The notes beneath the pieces were generated by a model. It did not search any database and had not been told where the DNA came from. It was given only the letters and a program-made list of their open reading frames with translations. A stretch of 21,175 bases of DNA from Chloroflexota bacterium (lineage in GTDB: Bacteria; Chloroflexota; Anaerolineae; Anaerolineales; DRMV01), in assembly GCA_013153135.1 (NCBI GenBank), contig JAADFA010000118.1:1-21175 (forward strand), written 5' to 3'. A program made the translations under genes and the position numbers. Positions 21,174 to 21,175 of this stretch are shown here, one piece after another; position 1 is the first letter of the stretch, and each line of letters starts with the position of its first letter.

Positions 21174-21175
21174 CA

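Overview
The window reads as bacterial chromosome, most likely from a Chloroflexota lineage (Anaerolineae, Thermoflexia or Ardenticatenia type). The reasons are indirect: high GC, Pro-Thr (PTPTP) linkers in several exported proteins, a mevalonate-pathway decarboxylase with the NIALIKYWGN motif variant that I associate with Chloroflexota, and lone TadE/TadG-like genes. Nearly all genes have clear GGAGG-type ribosome sites. No database search was possible, so the taxonomy is inference.

Layout. (1) 3-4169, plus strand: the 3' end of an L-lactate permease, a TldD-like metallopeptidase (TTG start), a Trm9-like methyltransferase, a NifX/NafY-type protein with a very His-rich tail, and RibD overlapping that tail. 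(2) 4170-4538: a gene-free stretch with a nested inverted repeat. (3) 4539-5966: a membrane-anchored TPR protein. (4) 8967-6001, minus strand: tRNA-Val(UAC), a zinc alcohol dehydrogenase, a LytR-CpsA-Psr-like exported protein, and a diphosphomevalonate or phosphomevalonate decarboxylase overlapping it. (5) 9056-15837, plus strand: a visibly lower-GC transcription unit starting at a TATAAT box. It encodes a TadE-like protein, a TadG-like protein with a VWA domain and seven Cys pairs, a 921-residue TadE fusion carrying repeated Cys-bracketed domains on Pro-Thr stalks, a Trp-rich membrane protein and a NYN-domain nuclease, and it ends at a strong intrinsic terminator. (6) 20117-15857, minus strand: a class II aldolase-like protein, a Nudix hydrolase, a small membrane protein, an M19 dipeptidase and a methyltransferase, tightly packed behind an extended -10 promoter. 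(7) 20792-20193, minus strand: a winged-helix regulator with a SufR-like Cys triad, apparently on a leaderless mRNA. (8) tRNA-Asn(GUU) at the right end behind a perfect consensus promoter.

How the genes work together. Most of the window is ordinary metabolism: riboflavin, isoprenoid, aldolase and dipeptide genes. The distinctive part is the 9.1-15.8 kb unit. Its three TadE/TadG-type proteins should sit in the membrane with large disulfide-rich, Pro-Thr-stalked domains outside, but no Tad motor, secretin or prepilin peptidase gene is in view. It is the best candidate here for an undescribed surface system. The cotranscribed NYN nuclease has no obvious link to it.
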